Assembly (NCBI RefSeq): GCF_008704855.1
Contig: NZ_CP023691.1
Location: 3,348,001 to 3,412,000 of the forward strand
Direction of reading: 5' to 3'
DNA from: Streptomyces platensis
GTDB taxonomy: Bacteria > Actinomycetota > Actinomycetes > Streptomycetales > Streptomycetaceae
Length of the DNA stretch: 64,000 bases
The notes beneath the pieces are model-generated. The model saw nothing but the letters and a program-made list of their open reading frames with translations, did no database searches and was not told where the DNA came from. Both the position numbers and the translations under genes were made by a program. This document shows, one piece after another, positions 1-8,641 of this stretch (positions are counted from its first letter, which is position 1; each line of letters starts with the position of its first letter).

Positions 1-123
1 GCGCCGGCGCTCCTCGTCGGCGACACCGAGGGTGAACCCGCCGCCCGGCCCGGCGGGCATCGCCGCGCCCGCCACCGGCGCCCGCTCCGCCTCAGGCGCC
101 GTATCCGCTTGTGTCCGTTCCAT
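1..123 (-). CDS. N-terminus of an unidentified protein, cut by the window edge
   Basis: The minus strand opens with an ATG preceded by a GGTGGAG-like ribosome binding site and reads 41 codons without a stop to the window edge. The visible N-terminus is rich in Ala, Pro, Glu and Gly and ends in an acidic-then-arginine run (DEERRR), so it looks disordered. There is no recognisable domain and no family can be assigned. It is divergent from the SGNH hydrolase, and the roughly 280 bases between them probably hold both promoters. It could be a spurious reading, but the start, the ribosome binding site and the open frame agree with one another. Confidence 0.5.
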   Translation of the reverse strand, partial: MERTQADTAPEAERAPVAGAAMPAGPGGGFTLGVADEERRR

Positions 124-404
124 CCGCTCCACCGCTCCCACCGTGCCCCCGCCGTCCCTACGGCCTATCCTGCTCCGCACGTCGGCCACCGTTCCGGCCG
201 TAGTCCCACTGTGACCTACTCCTGGAACGAACCACGAGTTCCCCGCGTCCATGCCGTGGAGGCATCGAATGGGGCGCCGGGCGGTGCCCCCGAGGTCCGT
301 GGGATCATGAAGGACCGATCGGACCGCAACGGTGCCGCTGATCATCCGCTGCCCTTGCCCGCCCGGAGCGTGCTGCTCCGCTTTACCCAGGAGACCCCTC
401 CCGC

Positions 405-1715
405 ATGAAGAAAAGTGTGGGTTACTCCCTGCTCGCCGGTCTGGCAGCAGTGGTGGTGCTGATCTCGACCGCGATATTCGTCGGCTTCGGCGGCGAGGAC
501 GGCGGTCCGGGTACTTCCCCGCACAAGCCACGCGACCCCGCGGCCCCCGCGGTCTCCGGACAGTGGGTCGGCACCTGGTCGGCGGCCGCCGCGGCGGCCG
601 AGCCCGGCACCCTGAACGGCTACGCGGGCATGTCGATACGCAATGTCGTGCACACCAGCGTCGGCGGCTCCGGCGTCCGCATCCAGCTCTCCAACCTCTA
701 CGGCACCCGGCCGCTGGTGGTCAGCCACGCCACGCTGGCGCTGGCCGCGGCCCCCAGCAACCCCACCGCCGCGAGCGGCACCATGCGGCGGCTGTCGTTC
801 GGCGGCAAGCCCGCGGTGACCATCCCGGCGGGCGGCGCGGTCACCAGCGACCCGGCCCGGCTGAAGGTGCCCGGCGACGCGGACCTGCTGGTCACCACGT
901 ACTCGCCGTCCCCCTCGGGCCCCGCCACCTACCACCCGTACGCCCGGCAGACCTCCTACCTGGCGCGCGGCGACCGCGCCGAGGACGCCACCGGCGCCGC
1001 CTACACCGAGCAGAGCCCGTACTGGCGGTATCTGACGGGCGTGGACGTGTGGAGCACCCAGGCCCGCGGCTCGGTCGTCGCCATCGGCGACTCGATCACC
1101 GACGGCATCACCTCCACCGCCGGCGCCAACCACCGCTGGACGGACTTCCTCGCCGCCCGGCTGCGCACCGAGCCCGGCGCGCCCCGCTACGGCGTCCTGA
1201 ACCAGGGCATCAGCGGCAACCGCCTGCTGGTGAACGGCAGCCGGTTCTCGCCCAACAACGGGCCCAGTGTGCTGTCCCGGCTGGAGCGCGATGCGCTGTC
1301 GCGCACCGGCGTGAAGGCGGTGATCGTCGAGATCGGGCTGAACGACCTGTTCAAGACCCCGCGCCAGCTCGACCCGGAGAAGATCGTCGGCGGGATGCGG
1401 CAGCTCGTCCAGGAGGCGCACGCCCGCGGGCTGCGGGTCACCGGCAGCACCCTGACTCCGTTCGGGGGACACCGCGGCTACTCCACACAGCTGAATTCGG
1501 TCCGCGAACAGGTCAACCGCATCATCCGCTCCGGCACCGTCTACGACGAGGTCGTGGACTTCGACAAGGCGCTGCGGGACCCGGCGTCGCCCGGGCGACT
1601 GCGCCCCGAGTACGACTCCGGTGACCACCTCCACCCGAGCGACGAGGGCTTCCGGGCGATGGCCTACGCCGTGAACCTCGCCCACCTCAAGCAGTCGGCC
1701 GCCGCCGCGCTGTAA
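405..1715 (+). CDS. Secreted SGNH/GDSL-family hydrolase
   Basis: This is a probable exported esterase or lipase of the SGNH superfamily, 436 aa. A positively charged start (MKKS) is followed by one hydrophobic segment at about residues 6-28, which fits a signal peptide or a membrane anchor. Four SGNH blocks are visible: GDSITDG with the nucleophile Ser at 230, QGISGNR near 267 supplying Gly, GLNDL supplying Asn, and DHLHPS near 410 supplying the catalytic Asp and His. The roughly 200 residues before the GDS block form a beta-rich N-terminal domain often seen in actinobacterial SGNH enzymes. The substrate cannot be told from sequence. The start is set by an ATG after a GGAG site. A perfect hairpin follows the gene. 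Confidence 0.88.
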   Translation: MKKSVGYSLLAGLAAVVVLISTAIFVGFGGEDGGPGTSPHKPRDPAAPAVSGQWVGTWSAAAAAAEPGTLNGYAGMSIRNVVHTSVGGSGVRIQLSNLYGTRPLVVSHATLALAAAPSNPTAASGTMRRLSFGGKPAVTIPAGGAVTSDPARLKVPGDADLLVTTYSPSPSGPATYHPYARQTSYLARGDRAEDATGAAYTEQSPYWRYLTGVDVWSTQARGSVVAIGDSITDGITSTAGANHRWTDFLAARLRTEPGAPRYGVLNQGISGNRLLVNGSRFSPNNGPSVLSRLERDALSRTGVKAVIVEIGLNDLFKTPRQLDPEKIVGGMRQLVQEAHARGLRVTGSTLTPFGGHRGYSTQLNSVREQVNRIIRSGTVYDEVVDFDKALRDPASPGRLRPEYDSGDHLHPSDEGFRAMAYAVNLAHLKQSAAAAL

Positions 1716-1730
1716 CCCCGACGGAGCAGA

Positions 1731-1763
1731 CCGCCGCCCCGAATCCAGGCCGAGGGGCGGCGG
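1731..1763. terminator. Bidirectional terminator hairpin
   Basis: A perfect 10-bp inverted repeat (CCGCCGCCCC / GGGGCGGCGG) lies between two convergent genes. It has no strong T-run, which is usual for Streptomyces. It probably ends transcription of both the SGNH hydrolase and the DUF1707 gene. Confidence 0.65.
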
Positions 1764-1787
1764 GCCGGGGCGTTGCACGGAGCCGCC

Positions 1788-2468
1788 CTAGTCCAGCTCC
1801 GTGCGCCCGTCCTCCTTGAGGCGGCGCCGCTCCTCCTTCAGGCGGCGGCGCTCGGCCCTGGGCAGCTTGCGCTCCACCGCGACGCCGCCCATCAGCGCCA
1901 GCCCCCTGACGATCACCCGGGGCGCGCCGGGCTCGGCCGGTTCCCCGTCCTCCCGCGCGTCGAAGCCGCCCATGATGCCCAGCCCGCGGACGTCGAGACC
2001 GACGCCCGGCGGCACCACGATGTGCACCCCGCCCATGAGCGCCCAGCAGGTGATCACGATCTCCGGGCCGGCGAAGTTCGCCTCGCGCAGGTCGATCTCC
2101 CCGCCGCCCATGACGCCGACGGCCGTGAAGCGCCGCCCGATCGTCCACCGGCCCTTGCGCTGGAACCCGCCCATGATGCCGACGCCCACCGCGGAACCGT
2201 CCGTGCCGCTCACGATCCGCTCCGACCACCGCGCCGGCGCCCCGCTCTCCTTGCGCAGCGACAGCGGCGCCGGGGCCGCCCCGGCCACCGGGAGGTCGGC
2301 GGTCAGCGGCTCCAACTCCCCGTAGGTGCGGGCCTTGTAGGCCGCGTCCAGCCGCTCGTCGAACTCCTCCATCGCCAGCCGCCCCTCCGCCACGGCGTCC
2401 CGCAGGATCTCGGCGACCCGCTCACGGTCGCTGTCGGAAGCGCGCAATTCCGGGAGGTCTTCAGTCAT
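1788..2468 (-). CDS. DUF1707 domain protein with LiaF-like C-terminus
   Basis: The protein is 226 aa. Residues about 5-60 carry the DUF1707 (SHOCT-like) pattern RASDSDRERV..LRDAVAEGRL..EEFDERLDAAY. The C-terminal half has repeated Gly-Met-Met-Gly-Gly-like strands (GIMGGFQRKG, GVMGGGEIDL, ALMGGVHIVV, GIMGGFDARE, ALMGGVAVER) typical of the LiaF/cell-wall-active-antibiotic-response beta-helix domain. It has no membrane segment, unlike LiaF itself, so it is probably cytoplasmic. Its role is unknown; related proteins take part in envelope-stress signalling. It lies just downstream of the ABC-2 exporter operon on the same strand and may be the last gene of that transcript. The C-terminus is strongly charged (RRRLKEERRRLKED). 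Confidence 0.8.
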   Translation of the reverse strand: MTEDLPELRASDSDRERVAEILRDAVAEGRLAMEEFDERLDAAYKARTYGELEPLTADLPVAGAAPAPLSLRKESGAPARWSERIVSGTDGSAVGVGIMGGFQRKGRWTIGRRFTAVGVMGGGEIDLREANFAGPEIVITCWALMGGVHIVVPPGVGLDVRGLGIMGGFDAREDGEPAEPGAPRVIVRGLALMGGVAVERKLPRAERRRLKEERRRLKEDGRTELD

Positions 2469-2477
2469 ACGGACACA

Positions 2478-3503
2478 TTAGAGGGCGTCACCCGCCTTGC
2501 CCCCGTCCTCCGCGACATCCCACCGCGTCCCGCCGTTCGCGTACAGCTCGGCGATCAGGGTCTCGATATCCGGCTCCCGCACCGACAGATCCACCAGCGG
2601 ATAGCGTGCGGCGACCGCCGCGACCAGCGGCGCCGCGCTCTGCGACGCCGGGAACGCCAGCCACTGCCGGGGCCCGTCCACCCGGACCGTACGGGCGCCC
2701 GGTACCCCGTCGATCGGCGGCAGTTCCCGCGCCAGGTCCACCACGAGAGTCCGCTCGCCGTCACCGGCCGCCCGCAGCCCGTCGAGACCGCCGTCGTACA
2801 CCAGACGGCCGTGGTCGATGACCATCACCCGGCGGCACAACTGCTCGATGTCGGTCAGGTCATGGGTGGTCAGCAGGACCGTGGTGCCCCGCTCGGCGTT
2901 CACCTCACGCAGGAACTCCCGCACCTTCGCCTTGCTGATCACATCGAGGCCGATGGTCGGCTCGTCCAGATACAGCACCTCGGGGTCGTGCAGCAGCGCC
3001 GCCGCGATATCGCCCCGCATCCGCTGCCCCAGCGACAACTGCCGTACGGGCACGGTCAGCAGCGGGCCCAGGTCCAGCAGCTCGACACAGCGCTCCAGGT
3101 TGGCGCGGTAGGTGGAGTCCGGGACCCGGTACATCCGCCGCACCAGCTCGTAGGAGTCCTTCAGCGGCAGGTCCCACCACAGCGTGGTGCGCTGCCCGAA
3201 GACCACCCCGATCCGGCGGGCGAGCCGGGTCCGCTCCCGCGCCGGATCGATACCGGCGATCCGCAGCCGGCCGCCGCTGGGGACGAGGATGCCCGTCAGC
3301 ATCTTGATGGTGGTGGACTTCCCGGCGCCGTTCGGCCCGATGTAGCCGACCATCTCGCCGCGCGGCACCCGGAAGGAGATACCGTCCACGGCCCGGACCT
3401 CCTGCCGCACCCGCCGCAGCCGGCCCGCCTTGCGCCGCACCGAGAAGACCTTCTCGACGCCGTCGACCTCGATCAGCTGCTCCGCGGCGGCAGCACCGCT
3501 CAT
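2478..3503 (-). CDS. ABC-2 type exporter ATP-binding protein
   Basis: ATPase of a three-gene ABC-2 exporter, 341 aa. It shows Walker A (GPNGAGKST), Q-loop region, the signature LSLGQRMRGD, Walker B (VLYLDEPTIGLD) and the H-loop (TTHDLTD). About 80 further residues after the nucleotide-binding domain resemble the C-terminal extension of NatA/DrrA-type ATPases. The ATG chosen (MSGAAAAEQL) gives the usual family length; the open frame extends further upstream only as non-coding overlap with the permease gene. The two preceding minus-strand genes are its permeases. The substrate is unknown. Confidence 0.9.
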   Translation of the reverse strand: MSGAAAAEQLIEVDGVEKVFSVRRKAGRLRRVRQEVRAVDGISFRVPRGEMVGYIGPNGAGKSTTIKMLTGILVPSGGRLRIAGIDPARERTRLARRIGVVFGQRTTLWWDLPLKDSYELVRRMYRVPDSTYRANLERCVELLDLGPLLTVPVRQLSLGQRMRGDIAAALLHDPEVLYLDEPTIGLDVISKAKVREFLREVNAERGTTVLLTTHDLTDIEQLCRRVMVIDHGRLVYDGGLDGLRAAGDGERTLVVDLARELPPIDGVPGARTVRVDGPRQWLAFPASQSAAPLVAAVAARYPLVDLSVREPDIETLIAELYANGGTRWDVAEDGGKAGDAL

Positions 3504-3553
3504 CCCACCCACTCCTTCGTCGTCCCGTTCGCGGTCCGCCCCGTGAGGCGCCC

Positions 3554-4408
3554 TCAGCTGCCGGTGCTCCGGTATCCCCGCAGCCCCAGCCGCCACGCCA
3601 GCCCGGCCCCCGTACACATCAGCGCCGCCACCACCGGCCCCAGGAAGTCCACCCAGCCCGGCAGCCCCAGCGGGTCGGGGTGGCCCAGCAGCCGCAGCGC
3701 GGGCAGCCAGTTCACAAAGGCCAGCGGTACGAGGTAGGTGACCCCGCGCACCAGCTCCTTGGCGAACACCGTCGGCGGGTACTGGAGCAGCGCGTTGCCG
3801 CCGTAGGTGAAGGAGTTCTGCACCTCGGCCGCGTCCTGCGCCCAGAACTGGAAGGCGGCCCCGGCGGTGAAGACCGCCGCGAAGATGGCCGTGCCGCACA
3901 CCGCCATCAGCGGCACCATCAGCACCCGCCCCACCGTCCAGTCCACCTCGATACGGGGCAGCGCCCAGCCGAGCACCAGCAGCGCCTGAGTGATCCGGCC
4001 CACCCGGCGCAGCGCGAAGCGGTCCGCCGCGATCTGCGCGAACACCGGTACGGGGCGCAGCAGCAGCGTGTCGAGGGTGCCGTCCCGGATCCGCCGGCCC
4101 AGCCCCTCGATGCTGCCCAGCAGCAGATCCGCCAGGCCCAGCGCGACCCCGGACGTCCCGTAGAGGAAGGCCACTTCGGGCAGCGTGAAGCCGCCGAGGG
4201 CCTCGATCTGCGAGAACATCAGCATGATCGCGACGAAGTCGAGGCCGTTGGCGGCGAAGTTGCCGACCGCCATCATCACGAACGAGGTCCGGTAGGCGAG
4301 GGTGGAGCGCACCCACATCCGGACGATCAGCCCGTAGGCGGCCAGCCCCCGCGCCACCTCCGCCGTCCGCCCGGCCCGGGGCTCCACCGCCGTCCGCCCG
4401 CTAGCCAC
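3554..4408 (-). CDS. ABC-2 permease subunit (ABC2_membrane_6/DUF990-like)
   Basis: Integral membrane protein of about 284 aa with roughly six hydrophobic segments. It resembles the ABC2_membrane_6 (former DUF990) permeases that occur as a pair with a NatA-like ATPase. The start chosen is a GTG that overlaps the stop of the upstream permease by 8 bases (GTGGCTAG), with an AAGGTGG ribosome binding site, so the two permeases are translationally coupled. The motif SIEGLGRRIRDGTLDTLLLRP in the first third parallels the sequence IRTGDIAVDLYRPADL in the partner, which is the conserved cytosolic loop of this family. Confidence 0.85.
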   Translation of the reverse strand: MASGRTAVEPRAGRTAEVARGLAAYGLIVRMWVRSTLAYRTSFVMMAVGNFAANGLDFVAIMLMFSQIEALGGFTLPEVAFLYGTSGVALGLADLLLGSIEGLGRRIRDGTLDTLLLRPVPVFAQIAADRFALRRVGRITQALLVLGWALPRIEVDWTVGRVLMVPLMAVCGTAIFAAVFTAGAAFQFWAQDAAEVQNSFTYGGNALLQYPPTVFAKELVRGVTYLVPLAFVNWLPALRLLGHPDPLGLPGWVDFLGPVVAALMCTGAGLAWRLGLRGYRSTGS

Positions 4409-5198
4409 CGTGCACCACCACCTTGCGGGTCGCCGCCGACTGCACCAGCCGGCCCAGCGCCAGCAGCGCCCCCGCCCACCCCGCCTGGAACACCAGCCCC
4501 CGCACCAGCCCGTCGCCGCTGCGGACACCCATCAGCACATCGGCCGGCACCTGAAGGATCGCCGCCCACGGCAGCAGCTGGACGACCTCCCCGAGCCCGC
4601 CCGGGAAGACCCGCAGCGGCAGCACCATCCCCGTGAAGAACATGCAGGCCAGCCCGCTGATCAGGGCCAGCCCCGAGCCGTCGAGGAGCCAGAACGACGC
4701 CAGCGCCACGAGATACCGCAGCGCGAAACTCACCAGCACCCCGAACAGCACCGACAGCAGAAAGCAGCCCCAGGTCAGCGCGTCACCGGGCAGCGCCAGC
4801 GGAAAGGCCAGGGCCCCCACCGCCATCGGCGCCACCCCGCGGCCGAGCAGCTGGAGCCCGGCCCGCCCCAGGTCCGCGGCCAGCCACCACAGCTGGAGAT
4901 CCGCGGGCCGGTAGAGATCCACCGCGATATCGCCGGTACGGATCCGCTCCTGGAGGTCGTCCAGCCCGCCGCCGCCCATCAGCGCCGCGGTGGCCAGCAG
5001 CGCCTGCGCGATCCACACGAAGGTCAGCGCCTGCGCCTGGTCGTAGCCGCCCAGATGCGGCCGCTCGTCCCACAGCGCGATATACGTGTACGCGACGATG
5101 AAGCCGAAGACGGTGTTGGTGAACACCCCCGCCACGGTGGCGATCCGATAGGTGGCGTACCGCCGGAAGCTGCCGGCCGCCACCGCCGCGTACACCAC
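4401..5198 (-). CDS. ABC-2 permease subunit (ABC2_membrane_6/DUF990-like), first gene of operon
   Basis: First of the two permeases of the exporter, about 265 aa and about six membrane segments. It begins with the family-like VAAGSFRRYATYR..T..GVFTNTVFG. I chose the GTG preceded by GGGGGAA at a sensible distance. A TTG 39 bases further upstream keeps the same frame but lacks a good ribosome binding site. Exporters of this architecture move hydrophobic or cationic toxic compounds in some actinobacteria, but nothing here fixes the substrate. The operon runs permease, permease, ATPase and possibly the DUF1707 gene, and is divergent from the penicillin-binding protein gene. Confidence 0.82.
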   Translation of the reverse strand: MVYAAVAAGSFRRYATYRIATVAGVFTNTVFGFIVAYTYIALWDERPHLGGYDQAQALTFVWIAQALLATAALMGGGGLDDLQERIRTGDIAVDLYRPADLQLWWLAADLGRAGLQLLGRGVAPMAVGALAFPLALPGDALTWGCFLLSVLFGVLVSFALRYLVALASFWLLDGSGLALISGLACMFFTGMVLPLRVFPGGLGEVVQLLPWAAILQVPADVLMGVRSGDGLVRGLVFQAGWAGALLALGRLVQSAATRKVVVHGG

Positions 5199-5487
5199 GC
5201 CGCGTTCCCCCCAGCCCCGTTCTCGTCGGACGCGCAAAGCACCGGAGCCTAAGTCGCGGGCACGGCGGGCACCATCGAATTATCACCGCTTCGGGTGAGC
5301 CGTGGGCGCCATTCAGCCGGTCAGGTGGCGGTCTCCGGTGCGCGGCACCTCCGCTGACCGGGACGCATGATGCGAGAGTTTCCCCGCGGGCGGCAGTTGC
5401 TCTCCCGGCGTACCGCGCGCAATCCCCCGACACGACACCGTCCGCCGCAGTACAACCTCCGGCGGCGGCCGAGGAGTCCATACCGAC

Positions 5488-7686
5488 ATGAGCGGACCAC
5501 GCACCGGCTGGCGCCGTGCCCTCCCCACCTGGCGCACGGTGCTGGGCACCGGGCTGCTGTTCCTGCTGCTCGTCGTCGGCGGGATGATCGCCGGCTATCT
5601 GCTCGTCGGCATCCCGCCGGCCAACAGCGCCGCCAAGGCCCAGAGCAACATCTACCTCTACTCCGACGGCTCCGAGCTGGCCCACGACGGTGAGGTCAAC
5701 CGGCAGAACGTCACCCTCAGCCAGATCCCCAGGTCCGTCCAGCAGGCCGTACTCGCCGCCGAGGACCGCGACTTCTACTCCGAGTCCGCGGTCGACCCCG
5801 CCGCGATGGTCCGGGCCGCCTGGAACACCCTGACCGGCAAGGGCAAGCAGTCCGGCTCCACCATCACCCAGCAATACGTGAAGAACTACTACCTCGGCCA
5901 GGAACAGACCCTCACCCGCAAGGCCAAGGAGTTCTTCATCGCCATCAAGCTGGACCGCGAGGTGAGCAAGGACAACATCCTGCAGGGCTACCTCAACTCC
6001 AGCTACTACGGCCGCAACGCCTACGGCATCCAGGCCGCCGCCCGGTCCTACTACGGCCGCGACGCGGAACAGCTGACCACCGCCCAGGGCGCCTATCTCG
6101 CGTCCCTCCTCAACGCCCCCAGCGCCTACGACCTCACCGCCCACCCCGAGAACCGGGCGCGGGTGCTGGCGCGTTGGAACTACGTGCTGGACGGCATGGT
6201 CAAGAAGAAGTGGCTCACCCGCGCCGAGCGCGCCACGCTGGAGTTCCCCCCGACCAGGCGCGCCAAGGCGTCCCCCGGACTGTCCGGGCAGCGCGGCTAC
6301 CTCGTCGAGGCCGTCAAGAACTACCTCTCCGACCACCACGTCCTCGACGAGGACACCCTGCGCGGCGGCGGCTACCGCATCACCACCACCATCGGCAAGA
6401 AGCGCCAGAACGCCTTCGTCAAGGCGGTCAACACCCGGGTGATGGACCGGCTCGACGACTCCCGGAAGGTCGACCGCTACGTCCGGGCCGGCGGCGCCTC
6501 CATCGACCCCGCGAGCGGCCGGGTGGTGGCCCTCTACGGCGGCATCGACTACGCCAGGCAGTACGTCAATGGCGCCACCCGCCGGGACTACCAGGTCGGC
6601 TCCACCTTCAAGCCGCTCGTCTTCGCCGCCGCCGTGGCGCACGGCTCCACCACCCAGGACGGCACCCGGATCACCCCGAACACCGTCTACGACGGCACCA
6701 ACAAGCGGATGACGGTCAGTCACGGCCGCGCCACCGGCTTCGCGCCCGCCAACGAGGACGACCGCTCCTACGGCCCGATCACCGTCACCGAGGCCACCGA
6801 CAAATCCGTCAACGCCGTCTACGCCCAGATGGGTATCGACGTCGGCCCGGACAAGGTCAAGGCCACCGCCGTGGACCTGGGCATCCCCGCCCGGACCCCC
6901 AGCCTCGCCTCCTCCCAGGGCGCCGTCTCGCTGGGCACCGCCACCCCCAGCGTCCTGGACATGACCCAGGTCTACGCCACCCTCGCCCACCACGGCAGCC
7001 ACCGGCCGTACACCCTGGTCGACAAGGTCACCAAGGGCGAGGAGGAGATCGAACTGCCCGAGCGCGAGGAGACCCGGGCCGTCCCCAGGGCCGCCGCCGA
7101 CACCACCACCGCGATCCTGCGCGGCGTCGTCGACGGCGGCACCGGCACCGCCGCCCAGGGCGCCGGGCGGCCCGCGGCCGGCAAGACCGGCACCGCCGAG
7201 GAGGACAAGGCGGCCTGGTTCGCGGGCTACACGCCCGAACTCGCCACCGTCGTCGCGGTGCTGGGCCAGAACCCGGAGAGCGCCGCACAGGAGCCCCTGT
7301 ACGGCGCGGGCGGGCTGTCACGGGTCAACGGCGGCGACTACCCGGCCCAGATCTGGGCCGACTACACCGCGGCCGCGCTGGAAGGCCGCCCGGTCCGCGA
7401 CTTCGACCTCCAGCTGGAGGCGGGCGCGGAGCCGTCCTCGCCCGAGCCCTCCAGCAGCGATTCGCTGTCGCCCAGCGCCTCGGGCAGCCCGTCCACCGAA
7501 CCGACGGACTCGCCCACCGGCCCCGTGCCGCCCACCACCGGCCCCACCCGGCCGACGGTCACTCCCCCCGCCCCGACCACCCCCACCGAGCCCGAACCGA
7601 CCACACCCCCGACCAGCGACTTCCCCACGGTCCAGCCCCAGAGCGAAGTCCTGGAGCGGCAGATGGGGTGGGGGTGGGACGGATAG
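5488..7686 (+). CDS. Class A penicillin-binding protein (bifunctional GT51 transglycosylase/transpeptidase)
   Basis: Peptidoglycan synthase, 732 aa. A cytoplasmic N-terminus and one membrane anchor (about 15-40) are followed by the GT51 domain, with the catalytic EDRDFY motif and GSTITQQYVKN. The penicillin-binding transpeptidase domain has the SxxK serine (GSTFKPLVF), SxN (KSVNAVY) and KTG (GKTGTAEE) motifs. The last 90 residues are a Ser/Pro/Thr-rich tail, probably a disordered cell-wall spanning region. All catalytic residues of both domains are present. The start is an ATG after GAGGAG. It is divergent from the ABC-2 operon, and nothing about special regulation is visible. Confidence 0.92.
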   Translation: MSGPRTGWRRALPTWRTVLGTGLLFLLLVVGGMIAGYLLVGIPPANSAAKAQSNIYLYSDGSELAHDGEVNRQNVTLSQIPRSVQQAVLAAEDRDFYSESAVDPAAMVRAAWNTLTGKGKQSGSTITQQYVKNYYLGQEQTLTRKAKEFFIAIKLDREVSKDNILQGYLNSSYYGRNAYGIQAAARSYYGRDAEQLTTAQGAYLASLLNAPSAYDLTAHPENRARVLARWNYVLDGMVKKKWLTRAERATLEFPPTRRAKASPGLSGQRGYLVEAVKNYLSDHHVLDEDTLRGGGYRITTTIGKKRQNAFVKAVNTRVMDRLDDSRKVDRYVRAGGASIDPASGRVVALYGGIDYARQYVNGATRRDYQVGSTFKPLVFAAAVAHGSTTQDGTRITPNTVYDGTNKRMTVSHGRATGFAPANEDDRSYGPITVTEATDKSVNAVYAQMGIDVGPDKVKATAVDLGIPARTPSLASSQGAVSLGTATPSVLDMTQVYATLAHHGSHRPYTLVDKVTKGEEEIELPEREETRAVPRAAADTTTAILRGVVDGGTGTAAQGAGRPAAGKTGTAEEDKAAWFAGYTPELATVVAVLGQNPESAAQEPLYGAGGLSRVNGGDYPAQIWADYTAAALEGRPVRDFDLQLEAGAEPSSPEPSSSDSLSPSASGSPSTEPTDSPTGPVPPTTGPTRPTVTPPAPTTPTEPEPTTPPTSDFPTVQPQSEVLERQMGWGWDG

Positions 7687-7725
7687 CGGGGGCGGGCCCG
7701 GAGCGGTCGGCGGACCGGCCGGGCG

Positions 7726-8046
7726 TCAGTGCCCCGACGTCGCCTTGAGCCCGACCACCGCGACCAGCAGCAGACAGATGAAGAAGATCCGGGCCGCGGT
7801 GGCCGGCTCGCCGAGCACCATCATGCCGACCACCGCCGCCCCGGCGGCCCCGATGCCGACCCACACGCCGTAGGCGGTGCCGATCGGCAGGGTCCGGGCG
7901 GCGTACGAGAGCAGCAGCATGCTGGCGACGATGCCCGCGCCGGTGAACACACTGGGCCACAGCCGGGTGAAGCCGTCGGTGTACTTCATCCCGATCGACC
8001 AGCCGACCTCCAGCAGACCGGCGACCACGATCAGAATCCAGGCCAT
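7726..8046 (-). CDS. gdx: Small multidrug-resistance family guanidinium exporter (Gdx/SugE type)
   Basis: A 106-aa, four-helix membrane protein of the SMR family. It shows the conserved helix 1 pattern GLLEVGWSIGMKYTDGF with the essential membrane Glu, and LPIGTAYGVWVGIGAAGA in helix 3, both typical of the SugE/Gdx branch rather than EmrE. Gdx proteins exchange guanidinium for protons and work as antiparallel dimers. The ATG follows a GGAGGTG site; a longer reading 27 bases upstream has no support. The guanidine-III riboswitch-like leader just upstream independently supports guanidinium as the substrate. Confidence 0.9.
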   Translation of the reverse strand: MAWILIVVAGLLEVGWSIGMKYTDGFTRLWPSVFTGAGIVASMLLLSYAARTLPIGTAYGVWVGIGAAGAAVVGMMVLGEPATAARIFFICLLLVAVVGLKATSGH

Positions 8047-8080
8047 GACGGCACCTCCGCGAAAGAGCTTCAACAGGGGT

Positions 8081-8122
8081 GCGTCGTCTTGTCCTGACCC
8101 GGTACGGCGCGTCTCGTCGGGT
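8081..8122 (-). promoter_or_regulatory. Guanidine-III (ykkC-III) riboswitch
   Basis: The minus-strand leader contains CCCGACGAG, then CGCGCCGTAC, CGGGTCAGGACAAGACG and a closing ACGC. This is nearly the ykkC-III consensus known from actinobacteria (recalled, e.g. Thermobifida). ACCCG pairs with CGGGT, and GCGCCGT pairs with ACGACGC with one C-A mismatch, giving the class III pseudoknot. The ribosome binding site GGAGGTGC (8051-8058) contains GGTGC, complementary to GCACC at 8078-8082, which overlaps the 3' end of the aptamer. This suggests translational control: guanidine binding would hold that strand and free the site. Confidence 0.88.
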
Positions 8123-8206
8123 GGGTTCCGAGGCTAGCAAAGGGCAGCGAAACGGGCGGTGACCCCGGTCACCGCCCGCACGAAACCCTGGCCGGAGGCG
8201 AACCGG

Positions 8207-8557
8207 CTACAGGTACAGCCCGGTCGAGTCCTCCGCGCCCTCCAGCCGCTCCGCGGCCACCGCGTGCAGATCGCGCTCCCGCATCAGCACGTAGGCCACC
8301 CCGCGCACCTCGACCTCGGCCCGGTCCTCGGGGTCGTACAACACCCGGTCCCCGACCTCCACGGTCCGCACGTTCTGCCCGACCGCGACCACCTCGGCCC
8401 AGGCCAGGCGGCGGCCGACCGCCGCGGTCGCGGGAATGACGATGCCCCCGGTCGAGCGACGCTCGCCCTCGGGGATGTCCGTCCGGACCAGCACACGGTC
8501 GTGCAGCATCCGGATCGGCAGCTTGTCGTGGGTGTCCTTGGCGTTATTCGGGCTCAC
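8207..8557 (-). CDS. GroES-family co-chaperonin-like protein
   Basis: A 116-aa protein of the GroES (Cpn10) fold. It shows LPIRMLHDRVLVRTD, the mobile-loop region GERRSTGGIVIPATA, EVVAVGQNVRTVEVGDRVLYDPED and a final strand VRGVAYVLMRERDL. It differs from canonical GroES: the mobile loop lacks the usual hydrophobic tripeptide pattern and the N-terminus has an acidic-polar extension. It is not next to groEL. The start is a GTG with only a weak ribosome binding site. Such second, divergent GroES-like proteins are common in Streptomyces; whether it partners GroEL is unknown. Confidence 0.82.
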   Translation of the reverse strand: MSPNNAKDTHDKLPIRMLHDRVLVRTDIPEGERRSTGGIVIPATAAVGRRLAWAEVVAVGQNVRTVEVGDRVLYDPEDRAEVEVRGVAYVLMRERDLHAVAAERLEGAEDSTGLYL

Positions 8558-8641
8558 GGCATGACCGTACCTGCCCGGCGCCGCCCGGCACGCACCGCGG
8601 GCCGCGCCGGGGCCCGGGCGGCGGGCCGCTGGGCGACAGCG

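Noticed and set aside
342..1778. A 478-codon open frame antisense to the SGNH hydrolase
   Set aside because: It is a typical high-GC shadow: Arg/Gly/Val-rich, no domain, while the plus-strand gene has all four SGNH blocks and normal codon bias.
4783..7002. A 739-codon open frame antisense to the penicillin-binding protein
   Set aside because: It spans the PBP gene, which has all catalytic motifs, and runs into the ABC-2 permease in another frame. It is a composition artefact.
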